A stretch of DNA of 10,099 bases from Flavobacteriaceae bacterium (GTDB lineage Bacteria > Bacteroidota > Bacteroidia > Flavobacteriales > Flavobacteriaceae), in contig JAUVCP010000047.1 in the NCBI GenBank assembly GCA_030590765.1, positions 1-10,099 of the forward strand, written 5' to 3'. Positions 1-6,190 of the stretch are shown here, in pieces. Below the pieces are notes generated by a model, which was given only the letters and a program-made list of their open reading frames with translations, was not told the DNA's origin and did not search any database. The first letter of the stretch is position 1; the number at the start of each line of letters is the position of its first letter. Position numbers and translations under genes: made by a program.

Positions 1-1
1 C

Positions 2-1180
2 ATCGGATTTATTTCCATTGTAATATTATTTTTAATTAAAAAGTTTGCAAATAAAATTCCGGCTTCTCTTGTTGTGGTGATTTTAAGTATTCTTGTGGTT
101 TATTTTTTTAAATTGAATAATTCTGGTGTTGCTATCATTGGAGATATTCCAAAAGGATTACCAAAATTAATTGTACCAGAAATTAATCAACAAAATTTTA
201 CTGAACTCAGTTCACTTGCACTAACATTAGCCTTGATTGGTTTTATGGAGGCAATTTCAATAGCGAAGACCATAGAAGTAAAACACAATAATTATAAAGT
301 TAGGCCGAATCAAGAGTTAATTGCTTTAGGTTTTGGTAATATGATCGGTTCTTTTTTTCAAACTTTCCCTGCAACAGGAGGGTTTGCCAGAACAGCTGTT
401 AATGATCAAACAGGAGCAAAAACTCCACTATCCTCTTTTATTGCAGCCCTTGTAATAGCATTGACATTGTTATTTTTAACACCAGTATTTTATTATCTTC
501 CAAGAACAGTACTTGCAGCGATCATTATTGTTGCTGCAATAGGGTTATTAGACTTTGCTATGCCAAAAAAACTTTTATTCTACAATAAGCGTGATTTAGT
601 TATTTTGAATGTCACATTGCTTATCACCATATTTTTCGGAATTAAAGAAGGTATATTAACCGGTATTATTCTGTCTTTGGTGATGTTGATCTATAAATCT
701 ACAAAGCCCCATATGGCTGTTTTAGGGAATGTTCCAAATACCCATTATTATAGAAATATTAATAGATTTAAAAACTTAAGTATCAAGGAGGAGGTGTTGA
801 TCGTTAGGTTTGATGCACAATTATATTTTGCAAACACAACTTATTTTAAGGATAAGCTAATGGAACTGGTTGCTGAAAAAGGGAACAAATTAAAATTTTT
901 GATCATCGATGGTGAAAGTATCAATGCATTAGACAGCAGTGCTATTTATGCACTAGATGAAATATATGATAAAATTTCAGAAAAAGGAATGGACATAGCT
1001 TTTAGCGGGCTAAAAGGACCTGTTCGAGACTCTATGGTCAAGTCAGGATTAATGAAAAAAATCCAATATGATCATTGCTTTATGAGTATACAGGAAGCAG
1101 TTGATTATTTTAAAAGATCAACCTTAAAAGAAAAGAAAGGATATAGCTATCAAGAGTATATCAAACAGGTTAACAGATAA
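2..1180 (+). CDS. SulP-family anion transporter, C-terminal part (5' truncated by window edge)
   Basis: The reading frame is open from base 2 without a start, so the gene begins upstream; 392 residues are visible, against roughly 500-600 for complete SulP proteins. Several hydrophobic segments are seen, including the typical SulP stretch around GFMEAISIAKTIE and FQTFPATGGFARTAVNDQTG (about bases 239-420). The protein ends in a cytoplasmic STAS domain (about bases 780-1130) with the LDSSAIYAL motif that resembles the phosphorylation loop of anti-sigma factor antagonists. SulP proteins move sulfate, bicarbonate or other anions across the inner membrane. Substrate and direction cannot be read from the sequence. 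Its position beside sulfide-oxidation genes makes import or export of a sulfur oxyanion a reasonable inference; bicarbonate is the main alternative. No terminator is visible after it, so read-through into the next gene is possible. Confidence 0.9.
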   Translation: MGFISIVILFLIKKFANKIPASLVVVILSILVVYFFKLNNSGVAIIGDIPKGLPKLIVPEINQQNFTELSSLALTLALIGFMEAISIAKTIEVKHNNYKVRPNQELIALGFGNMIGSFFQTFPATGGFARTAVNDQTGAKTPLSSFIAALVIALTLLFLTPVFYYLPRTVLAAIIIVAAIGLLDFAMPKKLLFYNKRDLVILNVTLLITIFFGIKEGILTGIILSLVMLIYKSTKPHMAVLGNVPNTHYYRNINRFKNLSIKEEVLIVRFDAQLYFANTTYFKDKLMELVAEKGNKLKFLIIDGESINALDSSAIYALDEIYDKISEKGMDIAFSGLKGPVRDSMVKSGLMKKIQYDHCFMSIQEAVDYFKRSTLKEKKGYSYQEYIKQVNR

Positions 1181-1195
1181 TGCCTATGTAACAGT

Positions 1196-1211
1196 AGTAA
1201 CATATGTTACA
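1196..1211. promoter_or_regulatory. CRP/FNR-like operator site 1
   Basis: The sequence AGTAACATATGTTACA contains a perfect 14-bp palindrome (1197-1210) and fits the pattern (T/A)GTRA-N6-TYACA shared with three other sites in this window. An additional half-site TGTAAC lies at 1187-1192. The centre (1203.5) is 35.5 bases before the last base of the -7 element at 1232-1239, which puts it near -41, the usual place for a class II activator. The likely regulator is the Crp/Fnr protein encoded at 6191-6826; that link is inference. Confidence 0.7.
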
Positions 1212-1231
1212 ATTATTTAAAATCCTTTCGC

Positions 1232-1239
1232 TATTTTTG
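1232..1239 (+). promoter_or_regulatory. Bacteroidota -7 promoter element for the dioxygenase gene
   Basis: TATTTTTG matches TAnnTTTG. No TTG-type -33 element is seen at the right distance upstream; the operator occupies that place, as expected for an activator-dependent promoter. Transcription would start about five bases downstream, leaving a leader of about 30 bases. Confidence 0.6.
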
Positions 1240-1276
1240 TTAATATCACATTATTTAACTAGAAAAATCAATTAAA

Positions 1277-2698
1277 ATGAAAGTAGAGCAGTTATTTACA
1301 AGTTGCCTTGCAGAAATGGCTTATTATATTGAGTCAAATGGTGAGGCTGCAATTATCGATCCTTTAAGAGAAACAGAGCCATATTTAAGAATGGCTGAAG
1401 CAGATAATGCAACAATAAAGTATATCTTCTTAACTCATTTTCATGCAGATTTTGTTTCAGGTCAATATGATCTGGCACAAAAAACAGGAGCAAAAATAAT
1501 TTTCGGCCCTTCAGCACAAGCTGAATATGAAATTCATGTTGGTACAGATAATGAATTGTTTCCTTTGGGAGATATAAATTTAAAACTATTACATACTCCA
1601 GGACATACCATGGAGTCTATTTCTATTTTATTAATTGATAAGGATGGCAATACTCCATACCTTTTTAGTGGAGATGCTTTATTTATTGGTGATGTTGGTA
1701 GACCAGATCTTGCCGTTAAATCGGGAAGTATAACTGAAGAAGATCTTGCAGGGTTCTTATTTGACTCTTTGAGAAATAAAATTATGACTCTGCCAGATAA
1801 TACTGTTGTTTATCCAAACCATGGTGCGGGTTCGGCATGTGGAAAAAATATGAGTTCCGAAACTTTTGATACTTTAGGAAATCAGAAAAAAACTAATTAT
1901 GCGCTTCGTGCTGATATGACCAAAGAAGAGTTTGTCAAAGAAGTTACTACCGGATTGAAACCTCCACCACAGTATTTTCCAAATAATGTTCGTATGAACA
2001 AGTCAATCAATGCCAGTATTGATGAAGTTATACACAAAGGTTCAACGCCTTTGGATGCAGCAACTTTTAAAGAAATGAGTGAACAAAGGGATATATTGGT
2101 TATTGACACTCGTTCAAAAGAAACCTATACTGAAGAAGGAACCGTTCCAGGAGCGTGGTATATAGGGTTAGATGGTAGTTTTGCCCCATGGGTTGGAGCA
2201 CTTATCAAAGATATTGATCAAAAAATAATTTTTATTGCTGAGGATGAAACACGTGTAAATGAAATTCCTATTCGTTTTTCAAGAGTTGGTTATGATAATA
2301 CTTTAGGTTATTTGTTTGGAGGAATAAAAAACTGGATAGATCACGGATATGAAGTGGATAAAATAGGAAGTATTTCAGCGCAAAAATTTACAGATAAATT
2401 AGCCGATGGTAGTATGGAAAAAGTTTTGGATTTGCGAAAAGAATCCGAATATTTATCAGAGCATGTTATTGGAGTAGAAATTTTTCCACTGGATTTTATC
2501 AATTCTAATTTCGCTGAAATTGATGTGGATAAGGAATACTTTTTGCATTGTGCAACTGGTTACAGATCTTTAGTGGCCGCTTCAATTTTCAAAGCAAATG
2601 GAGTAAAAAATGTAACAGATGTACGAGGTGGTTTTGATGACTTAAAGGAAACAAAAGCCCCTATTTCTGAATATGTTTGTCCTACAACACTACTGTAA
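1277..2698 (+). CDS. Persulfide dioxygenase fused to two rhodanese domains (CstB-like)
   Basis: A 473-residue cytoplasmic enzyme. Residues 1 to about 230 form a metallo-beta-lactamase fold of the ETHE1/persulfide dioxygenase type, with THFHADF (His54, His56, Asp58), HTPGH (His110), SGDALF (Asp133) and NHGAGSACG (His182, Cys188). The first rhodanese-like domain (about 265-360) keeps the fold motif VIDTRSKE, but its active loop around residues 319-328 has no cysteine, so it should be catalytically dead. The second (about 370-473) has VLDLRKESEY and the loop CATGYRS with Cys425, so it should be active. This order (dioxygenase, dead rhodanese, live rhodanese) matches Staphylococcus aureus CstB, which oxidises persulfide to sulfite and makes thiosulfate. 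The native persulfide donor is unknown; it need not be glutathione. The ATG lies in an A-rich leader without a Shine-Dalgarno. The gene has its own operator, -7 element and terminator, so it is probably monocistronic. Confidence 0.9.
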   Translation: MKVEQLFTSCLAEMAYYIESNGEAAIIDPLRETEPYLRMAEADNATIKYIFLTHFHADFVSGQYDLAQKTGAKIIFGPSAQAEYEIHVGTDNELFPLGDINLKLLHTPGHTMESISILLIDKDGNTPYLFSGDALFIGDVGRPDLAVKSGSITEEDLAGFLFDSLRNKIMTLPDNTVVYPNHGAGSACGKNMSSETFDTLGNQKKTNYALRADMTKEEFVKEVTTGLKPPPQYFPNNVRMNKSINASIDEVIHKGSTPLDAATFKEMSEQRDILVIDTRSKETYTEEGTVPGAWYIGLDGSFAPWVGALIKDIDQKIIFIAEDETRVNEIPIRFSRVGYDNTLGYLFGGIKNWIDHGYEVDKIGSISAQKFTDKLADGSMEKVLDLRKESEYLSEHVIGVEIFPLDFINSNFAEIDVDKEYFLHCATGYRSLVAASIFKANGVKNVTDVRGGFDDLKETKAPISEYVCPTTLL

Positions 2699-2716
2699 TT
2701 TAATTTTTTATAGGAT

Positions 2717-2745
2717 AAAAGGGAGGTCTTACCTCCCTTTTTTTT
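2717..2745 (+). terminator. Rho-independent terminator after the dioxygenase gene
   Basis: An 11-bp perfect stem (2717-2727 with 2731-2741, core GGGAGGT/ACCTCCC), loop CTT, followed by a T run to 2745. It separates the dioxygenase unit from the lipoprotein pair. Confidence 0.9.
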
Positions 2746-2752
2746 ACTTTTG
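2745..2752 (+). promoter_or_regulatory. Bacteroidota -7 promoter element for the lipoprotein pair
   Basis: TACTTTTG fits TAnnTTTG, begins at the last T of the preceding terminator and lies 24 bases before the ATG at 2777. No CRP-like operator is found at the position used in the other promoters (it would be centred near 2716), and no clear -33 box is seen. Confidence 0.5.
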
Positions 2753-2776
2753 TAATCTAAAATAAATTAAAAATAC

Positions 2777-3181
2777 ATGAAAATATTTGCTTTTAAAGTA
2801 ATTCTACTATTAGTTGTAAGTATTAGTCTTACAGGTTGTGCTCAAGGTTCAAGTGCAAAAAAGAGTGATGTAGTTTCGCTTATTACTCCTCAGGAATTAA
2901 ATGAAAAGCTGGGAAATATTCTATTGATTGATGTAAGAACACCCCAGGAGTTTGCTCAAGGGCATATTGACAATGCCAAATTGATTGATTATATGCAAGC
3001 TGATTTTATGAATAAAATGTCTAAATTAGACACATCAAAAGAGCTATATATTTACTGTCGAAGTGGTAACAGAAGTGGAAAAGCAGCAAGAAAACTAGAG
3101 GCGATGGGGTTTCCTAAAATATATGATCTAAAAGGAGGTATCCTAAATTGGAATCAAAATAAAATGAAAGTTATAAAATAG
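2777..3181 (+). CDS. Rhodanese-domain lipoprotein (periplasmic sulfurtransferase)
   Basis: A 134-residue single-domain rhodanese. Residues 1-20 are a lipoprotein signal peptide ending in the lipobox LTGC, with Cys21 as the lipidated residue, so the protein should be anchored to a membrane facing the periplasm. The rhodanese domain covers about residues 35-131: IDVRTPQEF at 51-59, active loop CRSGNRSG with catalytic Cys94, and the closing motif YDLKGGILNW. Rhodaneses of this size carry sulfane sulfur between donors such as thiosulfate or polysulfide and thiol or cyanide acceptors. All key residues are present, so it should be active. It lies 15 bases before the haem lipoprotein gene, with no terminator between, so the two are probably co-transcribed and may act together in the periplasm. 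Confidence 0.9.
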   Translation: MKIFAFKVILLLVVSISLTGCAQGSSAKKSDVVSLITPQELNEKLGNILLIDVRTPQEFAQGHIDNAKLIDYMQADFMNKMSKLDTSKELYIYCRSGNRSGKAARKLEAMGFPKIYDLKGGILNWNQNKMKVIK

Positions 3182-3196
3182 TTTAAATTTAATAGT

Positions 3197-3772
3197 ATGA
3201 ATAAGTTAGTATTAATACTTGGAGCATTATTTATTTTAAGTAGTTGTTCAAATTCTTTATCAAAAAAAGAGGTTGAAAAGTATACCATTCAAGGAAAAGA
3301 GATTGCTCAGGCAACTGCTAAAAAACTTGGCGGATCCCTTGTTGAAAAAATGAAAGATGGAGGTGTAAAAGAAGCAGTTCCATTTTGTAATACAAAGGCA
3401 ATTCCATTAACGGATGAAATGTCCAATAAGTTTAATGTGAGTATCAAACGAACTTCCCATTTATTGAGAAATGAAAACAATAAAGCTAATGATGAAGAGG
3501 TTTTGGTAATTAATAATTACAGAGACCTATTGACCAAAGGTAAAGATTTAAAACCCGTTGTTGAATTAGATAATGATGGTAATCCACACTTTTATGCACC
3601 TATTATATTGCAAAAGAAGTGTTTGACCTGTCACGGTGAAATTGGAGTGAATATTACAAAAAAATCTGATTCCATTATTGAATCTTACTACCCAAAAGAT
3701 TTAGCTACCGGATTTAAAGAAGGAAGTCTAAGGGGTATATGGAGTATCACTTTTAAATCAGCTGTTGAGTAA
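3197..3772 (+). CDS. DUF3365 (Tll0287-like) haem-binding lipoprotein
   Basis: A 191-residue protein with a lipoprotein signal ending in LSSC (lipidated Cys17). The mature part matches the DUF3365/Tll0287-like family: a conserved VPFCNTKA (Cys64), the KRTSHLLRNENN stretch at 84-95, one c-type haem motif CLTCH (Cys142, Cys145, His146), and the C-terminal signature LATGFKEGSLRGIWSI. Family members are PAS-like haem c sensors or small electron carriers, either free or fused to histidine kinases and cyclases. Here the domain stands alone and faces the periplasm. Cytochrome c maturation would be needed. Its place behind a rhodanese lipoprotein, between the dioxygenase and an SQR, suggests redox or sulfur-ligand sensing, or electron transfer linked to sulfide oxidation; the exact role is unknown. 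Confidence 0.88.
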   Translation: MNKLVLILGALFILSSCSNSLSKKEVEKYTIQGKEIAQATAKKLGGSLVEKMKDGGVKEAVPFCNTKAIPLTDEMSNKFNVSIKRTSHLLRNENNKANDEEVLVINNYRDLLTKGKDLKPVVELDNDGNPHFYAPIILQKKCLTCHGEIGVNITKKSDSIIESYYPKDLATGFKEGSLRGIWSITFKSAVE

Positions 3773-3793
3773 CAGTGTGATATTTAAATAATT

Positions 3794-3837
3794 AAAACCT
3801 AAAAATGTGACAGATGTTACAGTTTTAGGTTTTTTTT
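3794..3837 (+). terminator. Terminator-like hairpin enclosing an operator
   Basis: An 11-nt arm at 3794-3804 (AAAACCTAAAA) pairs perfectly with 3823-3833 and is followed by four further T residues (3834-3837). Between the arms, after one mismatch, TGTGACA (3806-3812) pairs with TGTTACA (3815-3821) through one G-U pair. The whole 40-base element is thus symmetric about 3813.5. It should act as a terminator for the haem lipoprotein gene, although the stem is AT-rich and may be weak. Its apex is also operator site 2. Confidence 0.65.
3806..3821. promoter_or_regulatory. CRP/FNR-like operator site 2
   Basis: TGTGACAGATGTTACA fits TGTRA-N6-TYACA. Its centre (3813.5) is 35.5 bases before the end of the -7 element at 3842-3849, exactly the spacing seen upstream of the dioxygenase gene. 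It lies at the centre of a terminator-like hairpin. Confidence 0.72.
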
Positions 3838-3841
3838 ATTG

Positions 3842-3849
3842 TAAATTTG
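3842..3849 (+). promoter_or_regulatory. Bacteroidota -7 promoter element for the first SQR
   Basis: TAAATTTG fits TAnnTTTG, 22 bases before the ATG at 3872, giving a leader of under 20 bases. No -33 box is apparent, in keeping with activation from the operator at 3806-3821. Confidence 0.62.
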
Positions 3850-3871
3850 AGAAATACTCAAAATTAGAATA

Positions 3872-5329
3872 ATGGCAAAAATAGTTGTTTTAGGAGCTGG
3901 GATATCTGGTCATACCGCAGTTACTTACTTGAAAAAATATTTAGGCAAAGATCATGATGTGACTGTTATTTCGCCTAATAGTAATTTTCAGTGGGTCCCA
4001 TCAAATATTTGGGTGGGAGTAGGATTGATGAAACCAGAACAGGTTAAATTCAAATTAGCTCCCGTTTACAAAAAATTAGGAATTATTTACAAACAAGCTC
4101 TGGCATTATCTATTCATCCGGAAGGAGATGAGAATAATGACAAAGGGTTTGTTAATATTAAATATGTTTCAGAAAATAATAAGGATCAGTCAGAAATAGT
4201 TACTTATGACTATCTTATAAATGCCACCGGTCCAAAATTAAATTTTGAAGCAACAAAAGGATTAGGACCGGACAAATTTACGAACTCCGTTTGCACTTAT
4301 GATCATGCTGAACATGCCTGGAAAAATCTCCAGAAAGCATTTAATAAAATGGAAAATGGGGAAAAACAAACCTTTTTAATAGGTACAGGTCATGCATTGG
4401 CAACTTGTCAAGGTGCAGCATTTGAATATGTTTTGAATATTGCCTTTGAAATTGGAAAGAGAAAACTTACTGATATGGCTGATCTTTGGTGGATATCTAA
4501 TGAGTATGAAGTGGGTGATTTTGGAATGGGTGGTGCTTATATAAAAAGCAATGGTTATATAACACCCACAAAGATCTTTACAGAATCTATTTTAAAAGAG
4601 TACGGAATTCGCTGGATCAAAAGGGCAGGAGTTTATAAGGTGGAAAAGAATAAGGTTTTCTATGAAAATTTAAAAGGTGAACATCTTACGAAAGAATTTG
4701 ATTATGCTATGTTAATTCCTGGGTTTGCCGGATCGGGGATGAAAGCATTTGACCAGAAGGAAAATGATATATCATCCAAATTGTTTGCTGCAAATACGAT
4801 GATGAAGGTGGATGCAGATTATACCCCAAAACCATATGAAGAATGGAAAGCTTCTGACTGGCCATTAATCTATCAAAACCAGGAATATAATAATATTTAT
4901 GCAGCAGGAATTGCATTTGCTCCACCACATGTGATGTCAAAACCCATGGAGAGTCCAAATGGAACGAAAATATTCCCAACACCCCCACGAACCGGAATGC
5001 CATCTGGAGTAATAGGTAAGATCGTTGCTCAAAATATTGCACATCAGATCAAAACTGGCACAAAGGAGCACCCGCATGAGGCCTCGATGGCTAAAATGGG
5101 AGCTGCCTGTATCGTTTCTGCAGGATACGGACTCTTTAAAGGTCAGGCCGCTGTGATGACCGTTAAACCCATTGTTCAGGACTGGGAAAAATATCCAAAA
5201 TGGGGTAGAAATATTAAAGATACAGTTGGAGTAGTTGGAACTGCCGGACACTGGATGAAATTATTTATGCATTATATGTTTTTATATAAGGCTAAAGCAA
5301 AACCTTTTTGGTGGTTAATACCGGAATAA
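3872..5329 (+). CDS. Sulfide:quinone oxidoreductase, probably type III (FAD-dependent)
   Basis: A 485-residue flavoprotein of the SQR/FCSD family. The N-terminal GAGISG (residues 8-13) is the dinucleotide-binding glycine motif, and the region after ISPNSNFQWVPSN fits the SQR FAD domain. The INATGPKLNF stretch marks the second flavin motif. Three cysteines are present: Cys141 (NSVCTYDHAEHAW), Cys179 (GHALATCQGAAFEY) and Cys413 (MGAACIVSAGYG); SQRs use cysteine pairs to hold the growing polysulfide. The C-terminal block (about 455-485, ending KAKAKPFWWLIPE) is amphipathic and would dock the enzyme on the inner face of the cytoplasmic membrane beside the quinone pool. This C-terminus and the TCQGAAFEY motif resemble what I recall of type III SQRs; the type is a judgement from memory. 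Its sequence is clearly different from the second SQR at 7229-8539. It is preceded by operator site 2 and followed after 12 bases by a small gene. Confidence 0.82.
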   Translation: MAKIVVLGAGISGHTAVTYLKKYLGKDHDVTVISPNSNFQWVPSNIWVGVGLMKPEQVKFKLAPVYKKLGIIYKQALALSIHPEGDENNDKGFVNIKYVSENNKDQSEIVTYDYLINATGPKLNFEATKGLGPDKFTNSVCTYDHAEHAWKNLQKAFNKMENGEKQTFLIGTGHALATCQGAAFEYVLNIAFEIGKRKLTDMADLWWISNEYEVGDFGMGGAYIKSNGYITPTKIFTESILKEYGIRWIKRAGVYKVEKNKVFYENLKGEHLTKEFDYAMLIPGFAGSGMKAFDQKENDISSKLFAANTMMKVDADYTPKPYEEWKASDWPLIYQNQEYNNIYAAGIAFAPPHVMSKPMESPNGTKIFPTPPRTGMPSGVIGKIVAQNIAHQIKTGTKEHPHEASMAKMGAACIVSAGYGLFKGQAAVMTVKPIVQDWEKYPKWGRNIKDTVGVVGTAGHWMKLFMHYMFLYKAKAKPFWWLIPE

Positions 5330-5341
5330 AAATATAGTATT

Positions 5342-5506
5342 ATGAAAAAAAGTAAAAAAGTAAGTATTCCATATAGCAATATGTCTTACGCTACACAACC
5401 TGGTAGAATGGTTCGTTTTTCTAGAGTTTGTTTTATCAATCAGATCTATCAGTTTTTCAGATTAAACATAAAGATCATGAAAATTGTTGTTGGAGGGCAT
5501 TCATAA
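5342..5506 (+). CDS. Small 54-residue basic protein of unknown function
   Basis: An ATG 12 bases after the SQR stop opens a 54-codon frame ending in TAA at 5504-5506. The product starts MKKSKKVSIPYSNMSYATQP, is rich in Lys/Arg (net positive), has one cysteine (Cys30, in RFSRVCFINQ), and ends KIMKIVVGGHS. The second half (about 24-50) alternates aromatic/aliphatic and basic residues, as in an amphipathic membrane-binding helix. I recognise no named domain. Reasons to believe it is a gene: tight spacing behind the SQR, the same A-rich start context as its neighbours, ordinary codon use, and no other explanation for this stretch. It could be an SQR accessory or membrane-docking peptide; that is speculation. 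Confidence 0.6.
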   Translation: MKKSKKVSIPYSNMSYATQPGRMVRFSRVCFINQIYQFFRLNIKIMKIVVGGHS

Positions 5507-5543
5507 TTAAGATATTTTTAAGGAGCATATATTTTCTTTTTGT

Positions 5544-5551
5544 TAATTTTG
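5544..5551 (+). promoter_or_regulatory. Bacteroidota -7 promoter element for the HMA-thioredoxin-regulator operon
   Basis: TAATTTTG fits TAnnTTTG, 39 bases before the ATG at 5591. No CRP-like operator is seen at the spacing used elsewhere (centre near 5515), so this unit may not be under the same control. No clear -33 element is seen either. Confidence 0.5.
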
Positions 5552-5590
5552 CAAAATAAATTCGACAAACTAACTAAAAGAATAAGAATT

Positions 5591-5869
5591 ATGTCTACTA
5601 CAATTGAAATTGTTAATTTGAAATGTAACGGTTGCGTTAACACTGTTAAAAAAGGAGTTTTAAGTATAGAAGGCATCGATACAGTTGAAGTTGATCTTGA
5701 TGCTTCAAGGGTTATTATTCCAACCAAAGATCAAAATTTAATTGATGAAGTGAAAGTAAAACTGTCCAAAATGGGTTATCCGGAAGTTGGTGATGCAAAT
5801 ACAATGATTCATAAAGCCAAATCATTTGTTAGTTGTGCAACCGGAAAAATGTCATCTGATACAGATTAG
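5591..5869 (+). CDS. HMA-fold CxxC protein with a C-terminal cysteine tail
   Basis: A 92-residue protein. Residues 3-65 look like a heavy-metal-associated (HMA, ferredoxin-like) domain: IEIVNLKCNGCVNTV holds the metal-site pair Cys12 and Cys15, followed by the usual pattern of GVLSIEGIDTVEVDLDASRV and a KLSKMGYPE helix end. Free-standing HMA proteins usually carry Cu(I) or related soft metals. Unlike a minimal chaperone, this one has an extra tail of about 20 residues with a third cysteine, Cys82 (SFVSCATGKMS). The ATG at 5591 is chosen because the upstream in-frame TTG at 5540 lies in the promoter. It is three bases ahead of the thioredoxin gene, so the two are likely translated together. 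Metal trafficking is the conservative reading; a thiol or sulfur-carrier role is possible from context. Confidence 0.8.
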   Translation: MSTTIEIVNLKCNGCVNTVKKGVLSIEGIDTVEVDLDASRVIIPTKDQNLIDEVKVKLSKMGYPEVGDANTMIHKAKSFVSCATGKMSSDTD

Positions 5870-5872
5870 TTT

Positions 5873-6169
5873 ATGGCAAGTTTTAGTGAACTTATTAACC
5901 AAGAAGTACCAGTTTTAGTTGATTTTAAAGCAGATTGGTGTCAGCCATGTAAAATGATGGCACCTGTATTAAAGCAAGTAAAGCAGAACTTTAAAGATCA
6001 GATCAAGATTATTAAAATTGATATTGATAAAAATCCGGCAGTTGCTCAAAAATATGGAATTAGAGGTGTACCTACCTTAATTTTGTTTAAAAAGGGTCAT
6101 GAAATATGGAAACAATCCGGAGTTCTTCAGGCAAATCAAATAAACTCTATCATTAATTCACATCTGTGA
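5873..6169 (+). CDS. Thioredoxin with a WCQPC active site
   Basis: A 98-residue single-domain cytoplasmic thioredoxin of normal length without a signal peptide. The active site is DWCQPCKMMAP (Cys23, Cys26); the usual thioredoxin sequence is WCGPC, so Gly is replaced by Gln. VDFKADW, the KIDIDKNPAVAQKYGIRG helix and the cis-proline motif GVPTLILF are all present. It should reduce disulfides or persulfides, taking electrons from a thioredoxin reductase encoded elsewhere. Thioredoxins readily reduce persulfides, which would suit this locus. It starts three bases after the HMA gene stop and lies 21 bases before the regulator gene, in one operon. It need not be the housekeeping thioredoxin of the cell. 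Confidence 0.92.
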   Translation: MASFSELINQEVPVLVDFKADWCQPCKMMAPVLKQVKQNFKDQIKIIKIDIDKNPAVAQKYGIRGVPTLILFKKGHEIWKQSGVLQANQINSIINSHL

Positions 6170-6190
6170 TCTTTAATTTGATTTTTATTT

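Noticed and set aside
1897..2109. Open frame on the minus strand (70 codons)
   Set aside because: It lies inside the dioxygenase-rhodanese gene, has no recognisable motif and no promoter; an antisense shadow.
2611..2626. Operator-like sequence TGTAACAGATGTACGA inside the dioxygenase gene
   Set aside because: The right half does not match TYACA, it encodes a conserved rhodanese segment, and no promoter follows at the expected distance.
4707..5251. Two overlapping minus-strand open frames
   Set aside because: Both are antisense to the first SQR, whose conserved motifs span the same bases; their translations show no family features.
3872..5329. Possible selenoprotein form of type III SQR
   Set aside because: Some type III SQRs are, as I recall, labelled selenoproteins, but this frame has no in-frame TGA and has ordinary cysteines at 141, 179 and 413.
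5540..5590. Upstream in-frame TTG start for the HMA protein
   Set aside because: This extension overlaps the -7 element at 5544-5551 and adds a non-conserved lead before the HMA domain; the ATG at 5591 is in a typical A-rich leader.
5518..5727. Minus-strand open frame of 69 codons
   Set aside because: It runs across the promoter and the HMA domain coding region and has no features of its own.
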